Assembly (NCBI RefSeq): GCF_000526415.1
Contig: NZ_JAGA01000002.1
Coordinates: forward strand, 578,001 to 642,000
DNA: 64,000 nucleotides
Source: Kallotenue papyrolyticum
GTDB taxonomy: Bacteria > Chloroflexota > Chloroflexia > Chloroflexales > Kallotenuaceae
Direction: 5' to 3'
Shown here: one piece after another, positions 25,013 through 35,294 of the stretch
Layout: each line of letters opens with the position of its first letter
How positions within the stretch are numbered: the first letter of the stretch is position 1
The notes under the pieces: generated by a model
Told to the model about the DNA's origin: nothing
Database searches by the model: none
The model's input: the letters and a program-made list of their open reading frames with translations, nothing else
Program-made: the position numbers and the translations under genes

Positions 25013-25894
25013 ATGAGCAGCCGCTATCTGGACATGGTCCGGGGCCAGCGTCGCCGGAGCACTTTCCAGTTCACGGCCAAGACCGGTCTGGCGATCCTGG
25101 CTGTGGTTTCCATGATCGGCTCTGCTGCCTACTGGTGGGGGGTCCAAAGCCAGCTCACCACGAATAAAGTCGTTGCCATGGCGTTTACGGCGATCATGGT
25201 GCTGGCGCCACCGTCGCTGGTATCGTTTTTGATTCCGTGGTCGCCGGCAGGCATGCTGCTACAGAAGATTAACGCGCGCACCTGGGGCTATACGGTCATC
25301 ATGGTCGCGGCGATGTTTCTGTTGTGGTATTCGTTCCAGATTCAGAACGCCTGGTGGATGGCCCAGCCGGTGGTGGCGCAGAGTGGCTATGTCTTGCCGC
25401 AGGTGCTGGTCGGGATCATTGGCTTTGTGATCATCCCGGCGCTGCTGTGGACGCCGGTCACCAGCGATGAGTTGGTCGAGCAGGTGCGCCAGGCGCATCT
25501 GGTCAAGCGCTACGAGCTGCAGACGCAGGCCGATATCGCCATTCTGCGCAACACGCTGCTGCGGGCGCAGGAGAAGGCGCTGATCGGCTTCGCCAACCTG
25601 ACGGTGCAGGAGCGCGAGGAGCTGGCCAGCGTCATGCGCGGCTTGGTGCGTGGCATCGACAGCACCATGAAGGAGATCGCCCAGAGCGTCAAAACCGTCT
25701 CCGGGGCGACGATCCCCTTCACGCCGCTGGAAGACAACGAGCAGATCAAGGGCTACCTCGATTACATCAGCGAGGCCCTGACGCAGACATCGCTGCTGCC
25801 CAACAACGCCTCCAATACCCAGCGCATGCAAGCCGGCGTAGCCCAAGGTCAGCGCCAGCAGCAGTATGCCGGTGGTGATCCCAGCCGCTTCTAG
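25013..25894 (+). CDS. Membrane protein with C-terminal helical domain
   Basis: Unrecognised. About four membrane segments in residues 25-145 (TGLAILAVVSMIGSAAYWWG, VVAMAFTAIMVLAPPSLVSF, GYTVIMVAAMFLLWYSF and VLVGIIGFVIIPALLW), then a cytoplasmic helical region (150-293) with a possible coiled coil around 165-230 and a Gln-rich tail. The ATG at 25013 has AGGAG 8 bases upstream. TTGACG at 24964 with an AT-rich -10 region (GTATTA) is a possible promoter. The next small gene starts 8 bases after the stop, so they are co-transcribed. Confidence 0.68.
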   Translation: MSSRYLDMVRGQRRRSTFQFTAKTGLAILAVVSMIGSAAYWWGVQSQLTTNKVVAMAFTAIMVLAPPSLVSFLIPWSPAGMLLQKINARTWGYTVIMVAAMFLLWYSFQIQNAWWMAQPVVAQSGYVLPQVLVGIIGFVIIPALLWTPVTSDELVEQVRQAHLVKRYELQTQADIAILRNTLLRAQEKALIGFANLTVQEREELASVMRGLVRGIDSTMKEIAQSVKTVSGATIPFTPLEDNEQIKGYLDYISEALTQTSLLPNNASNTQRMQAGVAQGQRQQQYAGGDPSRF

Positions 25895-25902
25895 GAGCGT
25901 CT

Positions 25903-26163
25903 GTGCGCGGGTGGTACTTCAGCGATGACGGCGGCCTGCCCGAGGAGGACCTGCGCGAACTGGCCGATCTGCTGGCTATGCAACTCTACGGCACGCTGGA
26001 GCGCAAGGTCTATGGCTTGAGCAAGCAGGATGTGGCTGAGCTGGTCGCGCCGTATATCGAGGATCTAACGCCGGAAGATCAACGCTCGGTCGCCTGGCTG
26101 GTCTGGGACCTGTTTCAGGAAGCCCTCAAAATCGAGATGCGTGAACGTCGGCGGCGACGCTGA
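25903..26163 (+). CDS. Small acidic hypothetical protein (86 aa)
   Basis: Not recognised. A compact helical protein (EEDLRELADLLAMQL, then KQDVAELVAPYIEDL) with a run of arginines at the C-terminus. The GTG at 25903 has AGGAG 5 bases upstream, and the gene starts 8 bases after the membrane protein stop, so the two probably function together. Confidence 0.65.
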   Translation: MRGWYFSDDGGLPEEDLRELADLLAMQLYGTLERKVYGLSKQDVAELVAPYIEDLTPEDQRSVAWLVWDLFQEALKIEMRERRRRR

Positions 26164-26207
26164 TGGCGTGATGGAACGGCACAAGGCGTGGGGAAACCCG
26201 CGCCTTT

Positions 26208-26216
26208 TGCTATAAT
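26208..26216 (+). promoter_or_regulatory. Extended -10 promoter of nadD, probably leaderless
   Basis: TGCTATAAT ends at 26216, six bases before the ATG at 26223. A start of transcription seven bases after the -10 would be the A of the ATG. No ribosome site is present. Confidence 0.65.
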
Positions 26217-26222
26217 CAGCGC

Positions 26223-26849
26223 ATGGCACTGCGACTGGCGCTGCTAGGCGGAACCTTTGATCCGATCCACTTTGGCCACCTGGCGCTGGCGGCGGATGTA
26301 CAGCACGCGCTGCAGCTCGACCGGGTGGTGTTTGTGCCTGCCGCGCAGCAGCCCTTCAAGCTGGGGCGCAGCGTAGCTCCGGCGCGCGATCGGCTGCGCA
26401 TGGTCCAGCTCGCGATTGCCGACGATGCGCTGTTTGATGTCTCGGCGATCGAGATCGAGCGCGGCGGGGTGTCCTACAGCGTCGATACGGTGGTGGCGTT
26501 TCGGCGCATGTTTCCTGCCGCAGAGCTGTTCTTTATCGTCGGTGCGGACGCCGCCGGCGATCTGGCGCGCTGGCATCGCGTTGAGGAGCTCGTGCGGCAC
26601 GCGCGCCTGGTGATCGTTGACCGTCCGGGCGTGGCCTTCGATCTCCAGCGGCTCTACGCCGCGTTACCGCCGGCGCGCGGACGGACATGCCACGTGCCTG
26701 GCCCGGCCTTTGATATTGCGTCCAGCGAGATTCGGCGGCGGCTACGCGCGGGCCTGCCCGTGCGCTACCATCTGCCGGCGGCAGTGTATCGCTATATTCA
26801 AACCCAGGGGTTGTATGTCCGCGCCGCATCCGACGCTCCTGCCTCGTGA
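26223..26849 (+). CDS. nadD: Nicotinate-nucleotide adenylyltransferase
   Basis: Joins ATP and nicotinate mononucleotide to make deamido-NAD, the shared late step of NAD synthesis. The nucleotidyltransferase signature GGTFDPIHFGHL (9-20) is followed by PFK, FIVGADA and the C-terminal SSEIRRRL phosphate-binding motif. 208 residues, normal. The gene has no ribosome site and is likely read from a leaderless mRNA. It overlaps rsmG by 35 bases. Confidence 0.94.
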   Translation: MALRLALLGGTFDPIHFGHLALAADVQHALQLDRVVFVPAAQQPFKLGRSVAPARDRLRMVQLAIADDALFDVSAIEIERGGVSYSVDTVVAFRRMFPAAELFFIVGADAAGDLARWHRVEELVRHARLVIVDRPGVAFDLQRLYAALPPARGRTCHVPGPAFDIASSEIRRRLRAGLPVRYHLPAAVYRYIQTQGLYVRAASDAPAS

Positions 26850-27561
26850 GCTGCTGGCAACCACCGCCGCCGGCTGGGGCCTGGCCCTCAGCGAAGCGCA
26901 ACTGGCGCAGTACGAGCGCTACCTGGCCGAGCTGCTGCGCTGGAACCGGCGTGCCAACCTCACGGCCATCGTCGATCCCCAGGCCGCGACGGTGCGTCAC
27001 CTGCTCGATGCCCTGGCGTTGGCGCGCGTCTGGCCCGCTCAGCCGCCCGCGTCACTGGCCGATGTCGGCACCGGCGCAGGTGTTCCCGGGCTGGTGCTTA
27101 AAATCCTCTGGCCCGACACCGAGCTGTTGCTGATCGAGAGTGTTGCCAAGAAGACGGATTTTCTGCAGCATGTCACCGCGGCGCTCAACCTGCACGGCGT
27201 GACGATCCTGACCGCCCGGGCCGAGGATGTCGGGCGTGATCCTCGGTACCGTGAACGCTACGCGGCGGTGACCGCGCGGGCGGTGGCCGCGCTCAATGTG
27301 CTGGTGGAGTACTGCCTGCCGCTCTGCCGCGTCGGTGGCGTGGTCGTCGCGCCCAAGGGCGCCGACGGCGCTGCTGAAGCCGCAGCCGCAGCCGCGGCGA
27401 TCGAGCTGCTGGGTGGCCGCCTGCGCAGCGTGCTGCCCTACCAGTTGCCAGGGCTCGACCCGCGCACGCTGGTGGTGATCGACAAGCTTGCGCCCACGCC
27501 GGAGCGCTACCCGCGCCGGGCGGGGGTGCCCCACAAGCGCCCGCTGCCGGAGCAGCGCTGA
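26815..27561 (+). CDS. rsmG: 16S rRNA (guanine-527-N7)-methyltransferase RsmG
   Basis: SAM-dependent methyltransferase (GidB family) acting on G527 in the decoding region of 16S rRNA. The SAM-binding motif DVGTGAGVPGL starts at D83; the E-S-V-A-KKT segment (about 108-115) and VTARAVA are typical. 248 residues. The ATG at 26815 lies inside the end of nadD with AGGGG 4 bases upstream, so it depends on nadD transcription. Longer in-frame starts would fuse it to unrelated sequence. Confidence 0.93.
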   Translation: MSAPHPTLLPRELLATTAAGWGLALSEAQLAQYERYLAELLRWNRRANLTAIVDPQAATVRHLLDALALARVWPAQPPASLADVGTGAGVPGLVLKILWPDTELLLIESVAKKTDFLQHVTAALNLHGVTILTARAEDVGRDPRYRERYAAVTARAVAALNVLVEYCLPLCRVGGVVVAPKGADGAAEAAAAAAAIELLGGRLRSVLPYQLPGLDPRTLVVIDKLAPTPERYPRRAGVPHKRPLPEQR

Positions 27562-27569
27562 GCAGCGCA

Positions 27570-27587
27570 GCCGGCGTGGCTGCCGGC
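27570..27587. terminator. Hairpin between rsmG and recR
   Basis: GCCGGC, six bases, GCCGGC in the 49-base gap between convergent genes. A short GC stem without a T-run; modest support. Confidence 0.4.
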
Positions 27588-27610
27588 GCAGTGCACCGGG
27601 CGACAGTAGG

Positions 27611-28225
27611 TCAGATATCGCGCCGGTTTTCAAGCGCGCGACTCAGCGTCACCTCGTCGGCGTACTCGAGATCGCTGCCGACCGGTAGCCCTTGCGCCAG
27701 CGCGGTAATGCGTACGCCGGTCGCGGCCAGCTCGCGGGCAATGTAGTGCTGCGTCGCGCGGCCTTCGGTAGTGGGATTGGTGGCGATAATCACCTCTTCG
27801 ACCGGCTCGACCTGTACGCGCGCCAGCAACTCCCGAATCTTGAGATCGTCGGGATTGATGCCTTCTACCGGCGAGATCGCACCATGCAGCACATGGTACA
27901 GCCCGCGATATTCGCCGATGCGCTCGAAGGCCAGCACGTCGAGCGGCTCCTCCACGACCATGATCACCCCGGCGTCGCGCGCCGGATTGCTGCAGATCGC
28001 GCAGGGATCGCTGGTGGCGATGTTGTAGCAACGCGAGCAGTACAGTGTTTTTTCCTTTACCTCCAGGATCGCCTGCGCCAGCGCGGCGGCCTGCTCGTTG
28101 CTGGCCCGCAGCAGGTAGAAGGTGAGCCGCGAGGCAGTTTTGGGCCCGATACCGGGCAGTTTATTGAACTCTTCGATCAGCCGTGCAATCGGCTCGACCG
28201 TGACATGTTCGAGGCCGGTAGCCAC
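27611..28225 (-). CDS. recR: Recombination protein RecR
   Basis: Works with RecO (also in this window) and RecF to load RecA on gapped DNA. Helix-hairpin-helix at about 14-40 (KLPGIGPKTASRL), C4 zinc finger C63-C66-C75-C78, and a Toprim domain from VIMVVEEPLDV to EVIIATNPTTEGRATQHYI. 204 residues. The GTG start has AAGGA 6 bases upstream. It follows ybaB by 81 bases in the common dnaX-ybaB-recR order. Confidence 0.95.
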   Translation of the reverse strand: MATGLEHVTVEPIARLIEEFNKLPGIGPKTASRLTFYLLRASNEQAAALAQAILEVKEKTLYCSRCYNIATSDPCAICSNPARDAGVIMVVEEPLDVLAFERIGEYRGLYHVLHGAISPVEGINPDDLKIRELLARVQVEPVEEVIIATNPTTEGRATQHYIARELAATGVRITALAQGLPVGSDLEYADEVTLSRALENRRDI

Positions 28226-28306
28226 ACGTGTTCCTTTCCAGGCCAGCGCGCCAGGACGGCGGCCATGGCCGCTCTGCCCCGGCGCGCCCTAGCTGCTGCT
28301 TGATGC

Positions 28307-28612
28307 TTAGAACAGTCCAGGAATGTTCAAGCCGCCGGTGAGGCCGCCCAGCTTCGACTCACTCAGCTCCTGCGCTTTTTTGGCGGCATCGTTGAAGGCC
28401 GCGACGATCATCTCCTGGAGCGTTTCGACATCGTCGGGATCGACGGCTTCCGGCGCGATCGTCAGGCCCTTCAGCTCGCGATGGCCGTTCATGACGACTT
28501 TGACCGCGCCGCCGCCGGCCGTGCCTTCGACCTCGGTGGTGGCCAGTTCTTCCTGGGCTTTCATCAAGCGACTTTGCATCTGCTGCAGTTGCTGTAGCAT
28601 TCTGCGGTCCAT
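28307..28612 (-). CDS. YbaB/EbfC family nucleoid-associated protein
   Basis: Small DNA-binding dimer found beside dnaX and recR in many bacteria. N-terminal coiled helix (MLQQLQQMQSRLMKAQEEL), the family strands (GGGAVKVVMNGHRELKGLTI), then a C-terminal helix and a glycine-rich tail. 101 residues. The ATG at 28612 has AGGAG 6 bases upstream. Confidence 0.92.
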   Translation of the reverse strand: MDRRMLQQLQQMQSRLMKAQEELATTEVEGTAGGGAVKVVMNGHRELKGLTIAPEAVDPDDVETLQEMIVAAFNDAAKKAQELSESKLGGLTGGLNIPGLF

Positions 28613-28671
28613 GTACTGCTCCTGGTGTGTATGTCTGCAGGCCACGTAGCGCGCGGCGCGGCCCATCCGCT

Positions 28672-30369
28672 TCAGAGTTTATCGACAGCAATAATCGTGG
28701 CGTCGAAAATATTGATGGCGCTGCGTACCAGCTCATCGCGGCGAATCTGCTGAATCTGCTTTTGCAGATCGGGCATCTCTTCCTGCTGATCAATGGTGAC
28801 GCGATAAAAACAGGGGCTGCCCAGCGCGCGCGTCAGCTCGCGCTCGATACGTTTGCGCGTGCGCTCAACCTCAAGCTTCTTCTTCTGCCACTCCCCCTTG
28901 GTGGCGAGCAGGACCACGGTGCGATCCTCAACGTTGATCGGTACGACGCCGTCCAGTTGCGCATAGATCAGCTTGTCGATGGCCCGAATGTCTTCCTTGA
29001 CCTGGTCCCAGACGGCTTCGACATCTGCCAGCAGAAATACGGCATCGTCTGCGACCTGGATCACCTGCTCCGGCGCCTTGGCCGTCGGTGCCGGCGTGGG
29101 TTGTGCGTCGGACAGGGCGCGGTCCGCTTCGGGCGCTGCTCCGCTCTCGTTCGAAGCCGGGCCAGGCGTGGCAGGCGGCGCCTCCGTCGCCTGGTGCGCC
29201 ACCGGGGGCGAGGTGAGGCGTTTGGGAGTGACAGCCGCGGGTTGCGGCGGCACACTCGCGCGCGTCGGGCTTGCGCTCGCCGGTTGCGGTGCGATCAGCG
29301 CCTCAACGACCGCCAGCTCGAGCGGTAGCTGGCCGTAGGCCGAGGTGCGCAGCTGGTAATCCAGGTTGGCAAACAGCTTGAGCCAGGCGACCAGCCGCGC
29401 CGCGTCCGCGCGCGCCGCCTGACTCTTCATCTCCGCCAGCACATCGTCGGGCACATCCAGCATGGTCGCGGCGTTGGTGACGCTCAGCAGCAGCAGACCG
29501 CGCAGCCGTTCGACCAGATCGCGAGCAAACTGGCGCAGATCGGCGCCGCTGTCGGCGGTGGTGGTGATCGCCTGGAGCGCGGCCTGAACGTCGCCATCCA
29601 ACAGCGCGTTGACCAGTGCCCCGACCTGCGACGTATCGGCGGCGCCCAGCAGGTCTTGCACCTGGGCCAGCGTGATGGTGCCATCGCTACCGGCGATCAG
29701 TTGATCGAGAATGCTGATCGCGTCACGCATGGCGCCAGTAGCAGCGCGCGCGATGCGCCCGGCCACGCCCGGCTCCAGCGTCACCCCCTCGGCGGCGGCG
29801 ATGCGCTCCAGGTGCGCGGCAATGTTGGCCACCGAGTGCCGCTGGAAGACGAAGCGCTGGCAGCGTGAGATGATCGTAGCGGGAACTTTGTGCAGCTCGG
29901 TGGTCGCCAGAATAAAGAGCGCGTGCGGCGGCGGCTCTTCCAGCGTTTTGAGCAGCGCGTTGAAGGCCGCATTGCTGAGCATGTGCACTTCGTCGATGAC
30001 GTATACCTTGACGCGCGCGCTGGTGGGCCGAAACTGGATGCGCTCAATAATCTCACGCGCATCCTCTACGCTGGTGTGGCTGGCGGCGTCCATCTCGATC
30101 ACGTCCACGGCGCGACCCTCGGTGATCGCCTGGCACAACTCACAGCGGTTGCAGGGGCGTTGCTCCTGTGGCGCCTCACAGTTCACGGCTTTGGCCAGCA
30201 GCCGCGCCATGGTGGTTTTGCCGACGCCACGTGGCCCGGTAAACAGATAGGCATGCCCGATGCGACCGGTCTGGATCGCATGCCGCAGCGTCTGGACGAC
30301 ATGCTCCTGCCCAACCAGTTCATCGAAGGTTTGGGATCGCCACTTGCGGTAGAGCGCTTCCGATGCCAC
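28672..30369 (-). CDS. dnaX: DNA polymerase III subunits gamma/tau
   Basis: Clamp-loader ATPase. Walker A GPRGVGKT (45-52), zinc-module cysteines C64, C73, C76, C79, DEVHML (Walker B), sensor LATTELHKVP, then domain III to about residue 360. A Pro/Ala linker leads to a C-terminal tau-like domain (VWDQVKEDIRAIDKLIYAQL). 565 residues. I saw no A-rich slippery site, so a shorter gamma form by frameshift is not indicated. GTG start; promoter GGTATAAT at 30400-30405. Confidence 0.94.
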   Translation of the reverse strand: MASEALYRKWRSQTFDELVGQEHVVQTLRHAIQTGRIGHAYLFTGPRGVGKTTMARLLAKAVNCEAPQEQRPCNRCELCQAITEGRAVDVIEMDAASHTSVEDAREIIERIQFRPTSARVKVYVIDEVHMLSNAAFNALLKTLEEPPPHALFILATTELHKVPATIISRCQRFVFQRHSVANIAAHLERIAAAEGVTLEPGVAGRIARAATGAMRDAISILDQLIAGSDGTITLAQVQDLLGAADTSQVGALVNALLDGDVQAALQAITTTADSGADLRQFARDLVERLRGLLLLSVTNAATMLDVPDDVLAEMKSQAARADAARLVAWLKLFANLDYQLRTSAYGQLPLELAVVEALIAPQPASASPTRASVPPQPAAVTPKRLTSPPVAHQATEAPPATPGPASNESGAAPEADRALSDAQPTPAPTAKAPEQVIQVADDAVFLLADVEAVWDQVKEDIRAIDKLIYAQLDGVVPINVEDRTVVLLATKGEWQKKKLEVERTRKRIERELTRALGSPCFYRVTIDQQEEMPDLQKQIQQIRRDELVRSAINIFDATIIAVDKL

Positions 30370-30399
30370 GTGTTGTCCCGCCTCCAGGCTTCACTGCGT

Positions 30400-30405
30400 A
30401 TTATA
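30400..30405 (-). promoter_or_regulatory. -10 box upstream of dnaX
   Basis: TATAAT on the minus strand 30 bases before the GTG; no clear -35. Confidence 0.5.
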
Positions 30406-30452
30406 CCGTAGCGCGGCGTGGCGCCGGCAGGCGCGCCTACTGCGTGACCCCT

Positions 30453-31439
30453 TCAGGTGCCGAAGGGGAGCGCCACCACCGTGGCACTGCTCCCGTCCGG
30501 CAGATCGATGCGTGTGCCGGGCACGGCGGCGAAGGTGCGTACATAGGCCAGCGCGATCGGCCCGAAGCGCGGCGAAAGCGCAACGCTGGTCAGGTCGCCC
30601 GCTTCGCGACCTTCGTACTGCAGATGCCCGCCTGGCGCCAGGGCATGTTCCAGTCGCAGGCCCATGAGCCGTTTGGCCAGCCGCCGTCGGCTCTCCATGC
30701 GCGCGATGATCTCTTGCCCAACGTAGCAGCCTTTGGTGAAGCTGATTGCATCGTACAGCCCGCTTTCAAGCGGAATATACTCGGTCGATAGTTCGCGGCG
30801 TGGCGCTGGATAGCCCTGCTCGACGCGCAGTACCTCAAGGGTGGATGCGTCCAGCGCCGGCAGCTCGGCCAGCATGGCGCTGACCTGCGCCTGCGCCGCC
30901 TGCTCGGCCAGGATCAGGAAGCCATCGCCGCCCAGAGGCAAGGTGCGCGCTAGCCAGACCGTTGCGCCGTTGAGCGTGGCGGCCTGGATATGATGCAGCG
31001 GCCAGTCGCGCGCGTTGAGGCCGGTCAGCTCGGCAATCAGCGCTGCCGCGCGCGGACCGTACAGCACATGGTGCGCGATCTGCTCCGAGAGATCCTCGAC
31101 CTCCACCTGATCGTTGAAAAAGATCTTGCCGCGCAGAAAGCGTGTCAGCGTCGTGCCCTGGCCAACGCTGGTGGTGACCAGGAGCTGCTCGGGCAGGGCA
31201 TAGACTGTCAGCAGATCAAGGATGCGCGCCGCGTTGTTGAGCAGCACCGTGCGCGCGCCCGTGCCCGGCGTCAGCCCCTCGATGTCGTTGGTGGTGAGGC
31301 GCTGCAGCAGCGCAGCGCGATCACGTCCGGTCAGCCGGACACAGCCGCGCAGCACGCCCTCGGCGCGCACCGCAGCTTCCAGCGCTGTATAGTAGAGCCT
31401 CGTGTCAGCCTGAGCGATCGCTGTCGGATGGTGCGTCAT
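30453..31439 (-). CDS. YgfZ/GcvT-type folate-binding protein
   Basis: Tetrahydrofolate-binding protein of the YgfZ group, which helps repair or assemble certain iron-sulfur enzymes. The diagnostic KGCYVGQEIIAR motif is present, with the GcvT-like fold before it (RLTTNDIEGLTPGTGARTVLL) and a C-terminal barrel. 328 residues. Possible promoter TATAAT at 31465-31460, with a leader of about 14 bases. It is separated from dnaX by 83 bases that hold the dnaX promoter. Confidence 0.9.
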   Translation of the reverse strand: MTHHPTAIAQADTRLYYTALEAAVRAEGVLRGCVRLTGRDRAALLQRLTTNDIEGLTPGTGARTVLLNNAARILDLLTVYALPEQLLVTTSVGQGTTLTRFLRGKIFFNDQVEVEDLSEQIAHHVLYGPRAAALIAELTGLNARDWPLHHIQAATLNGATVWLARTLPLGGDGFLILAEQAAQAQVSAMLAELPALDASTLEVLRVEQGYPAPRRELSTEYIPLESGLYDAISFTKGCYVGQEIIARMESRRRLAKRLMGLRLEHALAPGGHLQYEGREAGDLTSVALSPRFGPIALAYVRTFAAVPGTRIDLPDGSSATVVALPFGT

Positions 31440-31533
31440 AGGCAGTTTCCCCTGGTTGCATTATACTGCGCCACGCGATCCGCACACAGACGCAGTTGGT
31501 GGCGCGCGCCGCCTGGGTGCTGCCCGTCGCGCA

Positions 31534-31559
31534 TGGTACAATCGAGGCATTCGCCTCGA
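31534..31559 (+). promoter_or_regulatory. Promoter and palindrome upstream of the sortase gene
   Basis: Extended -10 TGGTACAAT (31534-31542), with a perfect 7-bp palindrome TCGAGGC-attc-GCCTCGA (31542-31559) covering the expected start of transcription near 31549. The palindrome could be an operator or a 5' hairpin. Confidence 0.5.
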
Positions 31560-31576
31560 AGGGAGAGGAACGGCCC

Positions 31577-32410
31577 ATGCGTACCTATGTCTCGCTCGTG
31601 GCGGTGGTTGTTGCGCTGATGCTGACCGCCTGTGGCACGCCCGCTGCCGACCCTGCAGCCGCGGCGCTCGCACCAACTGCGCTCGCCACAGCTACTGCCA
31701 TGCCGCAACCCAGCGCCACCGTCGTGCCGACGGCCACGCCACTGCCGACGGCCACCGCCATGCCGACCGCGACGCGCGTGCCCACGGCGACATCACAACC
31801 CAGCGCCACGCCGGAACCGCCCGCACCGAGCGCTACACCGGCACTTGAGGCAGCCCAGGCTGCGCCGGCCGCTGAGGTCGTCGCGGCCGATGTCAATGAT
31901 ACCCCCGCACTGAGCACCGACCAGCAGAGCGTCACCGAGGTGGCGCATACCCAGGCCACGCATCCCAGCCAGCCTGTGCGCATCCAGATCCCGACGATCA
32001 AGCTCGATTATAAACCTGTGCCGGTCGGGCTGGACGCCAGAGGCGTGCCGATTGTGCCCAAACACGATGTCGGCTGGTACATCCACAGCGCCATGCCGGG
32101 CCAGGGCGATAATGTCGTCTTCTGGGGCCACGTGCTGCGCTTCAAATCCGCGCCACACATTCCCGCGCCCTTTGCCCGCGTCAAGGAACTGAAGCCGGGC
32201 GCCCAGATCATCATCACCACCGCCTCCGGCAAAAAACTGACCTATCGCGTCACCAAGGCTGTGCAGGTAACGCCTGACCAGGTGCAATACATTCTGCCGA
32301 CCGGCAAGGAGCAGGTAACGCTGGTCTCCTGCATCGGCGACAACGTGGTGACGAACGGCAAGCTGACCAAGAAATACCGTTTGATCACCATCGCTGAGCC
32401 AGCGAAATAG
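31577..32410 (+). CDS. Sortase-family lipoprotein
   Basis: Lipobox LTAC at the N-terminus, a Thr/Pro/Ala linker of about 100 residues, then a sortase domain: IQIPTIKLDYKPVPVG, VVFWGHVLRF (catalytic His), VTLVSCIGD (catalytic Cys) and KKYRLITIAE (catalytic Arg). Sortases cut a sorting motif and join proteins to a nucleophile. Lipid anchoring instead of a membrane helix is unusual, and no LPxTG-type substrate is encoded nearby. It resembles class D/E enzymes; the exact class is uncertain. The ATG at 31577 is preceded by a GGGAGAGG ribosome site. Confidence 0.82.
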   Translation: MRTYVSLVAVVVALMLTACGTPAADPAAAALAPTALATATAMPQPSATVVPTATPLPTATAMPTATRVPTATSQPSATPEPPAPSATPALEAAQAAPAAEVVAADVNDTPALSTDQQSVTEVAHTQATHPSQPVRIQIPTIKLDYKPVPVGLDARGVPIVPKHDVGWYIHSAMPGQGDNVVFWGHVLRFKSAPHIPAPFARVKELKPGAQIIITTASGKKLTYRVTKAVQVTPDQVQYILPTGKEQVTLVSCIGDNVVTNGKLTKKYRLITIAEPAK

Positions 32411-32422
32411 AACACGCATACG

Positions 32423-32461
32423 CTGGAACGCCGCCGTGAGCCTGCTCTGGCGGCGTTCCAG
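32423..32461. terminator. Perfect 13-bp hairpin between convergent genes
   Basis: CTGGAACGCCGCC (32423-32435) pairs with 32449-32461 across a 13-base loop, 12 bases after the sortase stop and just before the facing gene ends at 32472. It acts as a terminator in both directions. Confidence 0.75.
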
Positions 32462-32471
32462 TGCATCCATC

Positions 32472-34474
<2,003 letters not shown>

Positions 34475-34549
34475 TTACCAACGGCGGGCCGCCGACCTTG
34501 GTTGTCCTTCCCGCCAGGCTGGCATGCGCCGCACCTCCACGGGCCTTTA

Positions 34550-34555
34550 TTATAC
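34550..34555 (-). promoter_or_regulatory. -10 box of pyrG
   Basis: TATAAT on the minus strand, expected start near 34545-34543, giving a leader of about 130 bases with several stems. Confidence 0.6.
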
Positions 34556-34584
34556 CATACGCTACGTGCCGGCTAATGACACGT

Positions 34585-35226
34585 TCAGGTCAAGGCTGCC
34601 GTGGGCCGCAGAATGATGATGCGTGGCTCTTCGTCGGGGCCGGGCAGCGAGGCGGGCGTGATCGTAGCTTTCTCTAGGGCCTGCCATTCCTTGAGCCCCA
34701 GCTCATGTGCCAGGCGGTTGAGCTGGTCGTTCGACTCGTAGAGAGGAATGGCGGCGCGCGGCTCGATACTGGCGATCAGATCGGTGAGTTTGCCGATGCC
34801 CAGTGCGCCGAACGCCGGTACGAACAGAACATCAACAGTGCCGATCTGCTCAAGCTGCCGGGTGTTGAGATCATGGCCCAACTCGCCCAGATGGCAGAAC
34901 CGAACATCGTCCAGGGTAAAGACATAGACCGTGTTGTGGCCCAGTTGTGCGCCCTGCACGTTGTCGCGGTAGGTACGAATGCCTTCGATCATCACGCCGC
35001 TGACCTCATACTCGCCCGGCCCGTCGATGACGAAGACGTCGCGCTGGAGCGGCTTGACGATCTGAGGATTAAGGCGCAGCGGATCACGGCTGCTCAGGGT
35101 GACGATCTGGGCCGTTGGACGGCCTGGATCGAAGCCGTTGCCCTTCGGAAAGGGATCGCAGATCACAATACCTTCTCGTCCCCGGACGCGCACACAGCCG
35201 CGTCCGATGTATTGCACGTCGGGCAT
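34585..35226 (-). CDS. MBL-fold (metallo-beta-lactamase-like) protein
   Basis: A short MBL-fold protein resembling the UPF0173/YtkL-type group: VQYIGRGCVRVRG, VICDPFPKG, VIDGPGEYEVSGVMIEG, FCHLGELGHDLNTRQL and VDVLFVPA. The usual HxHxDH motif is absent, so metal-dependent activity is doubtful; only the later HLGELGH segment is kept. 213 residues. The ATG at 35226 has AAAGGAG 5 bases upstream. Promoter TATAAT at 35279-35274. Confidence 0.75.
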   Translation of the reverse strand: MPDVQYIGRGCVRVRGREGIVICDPFPKGNGFDPGRPTAQIVTLSSRDPLRLNPQIVKPLQRDVFVIDGPGEYEVSGVMIEGIRTYRDNVQGAQLGHNTVYVFTLDDVRFCHLGELGHDLNTRQLEQIGTVDVLFVPAFGALGIGKLTDLIASIEPRAAIPLYESNDQLNRLAHELGLKEWQALEKATITPASLPGPDEEPRIIILRPTAALT

Positions 35227-35273
35227 GGAGACTCCTTTGGTCAATGCTTGGCGCCAGGCATGTAGCTGGCTAG

Positions 35274-35279
35274 ATTATA
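35274..35279 (-). promoter_or_regulatory. -10 box upstream of the MBL-fold gene
   Basis: TATAAT on the minus strand, 47 bases before the ATG; no clear -35. Confidence 0.5.
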
Positions 35280-35294
35280 CGGGTTGGGGCTGCA

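Noticed and set aside
28672-30369. Programmed frameshift in dnaX producing gamma
   Set aside because: No A-rich slippery heptamer was seen at the boundary of domain III.
34545-34555. Firmicutes-type reiterative transcription at pyrG
   Set aside because: The expected initial GGG and a pyrimidine-rich 5' arm of the terminator are missing; initiation here would be at GGCCC and the 5' arm is GGGGAAGGT.
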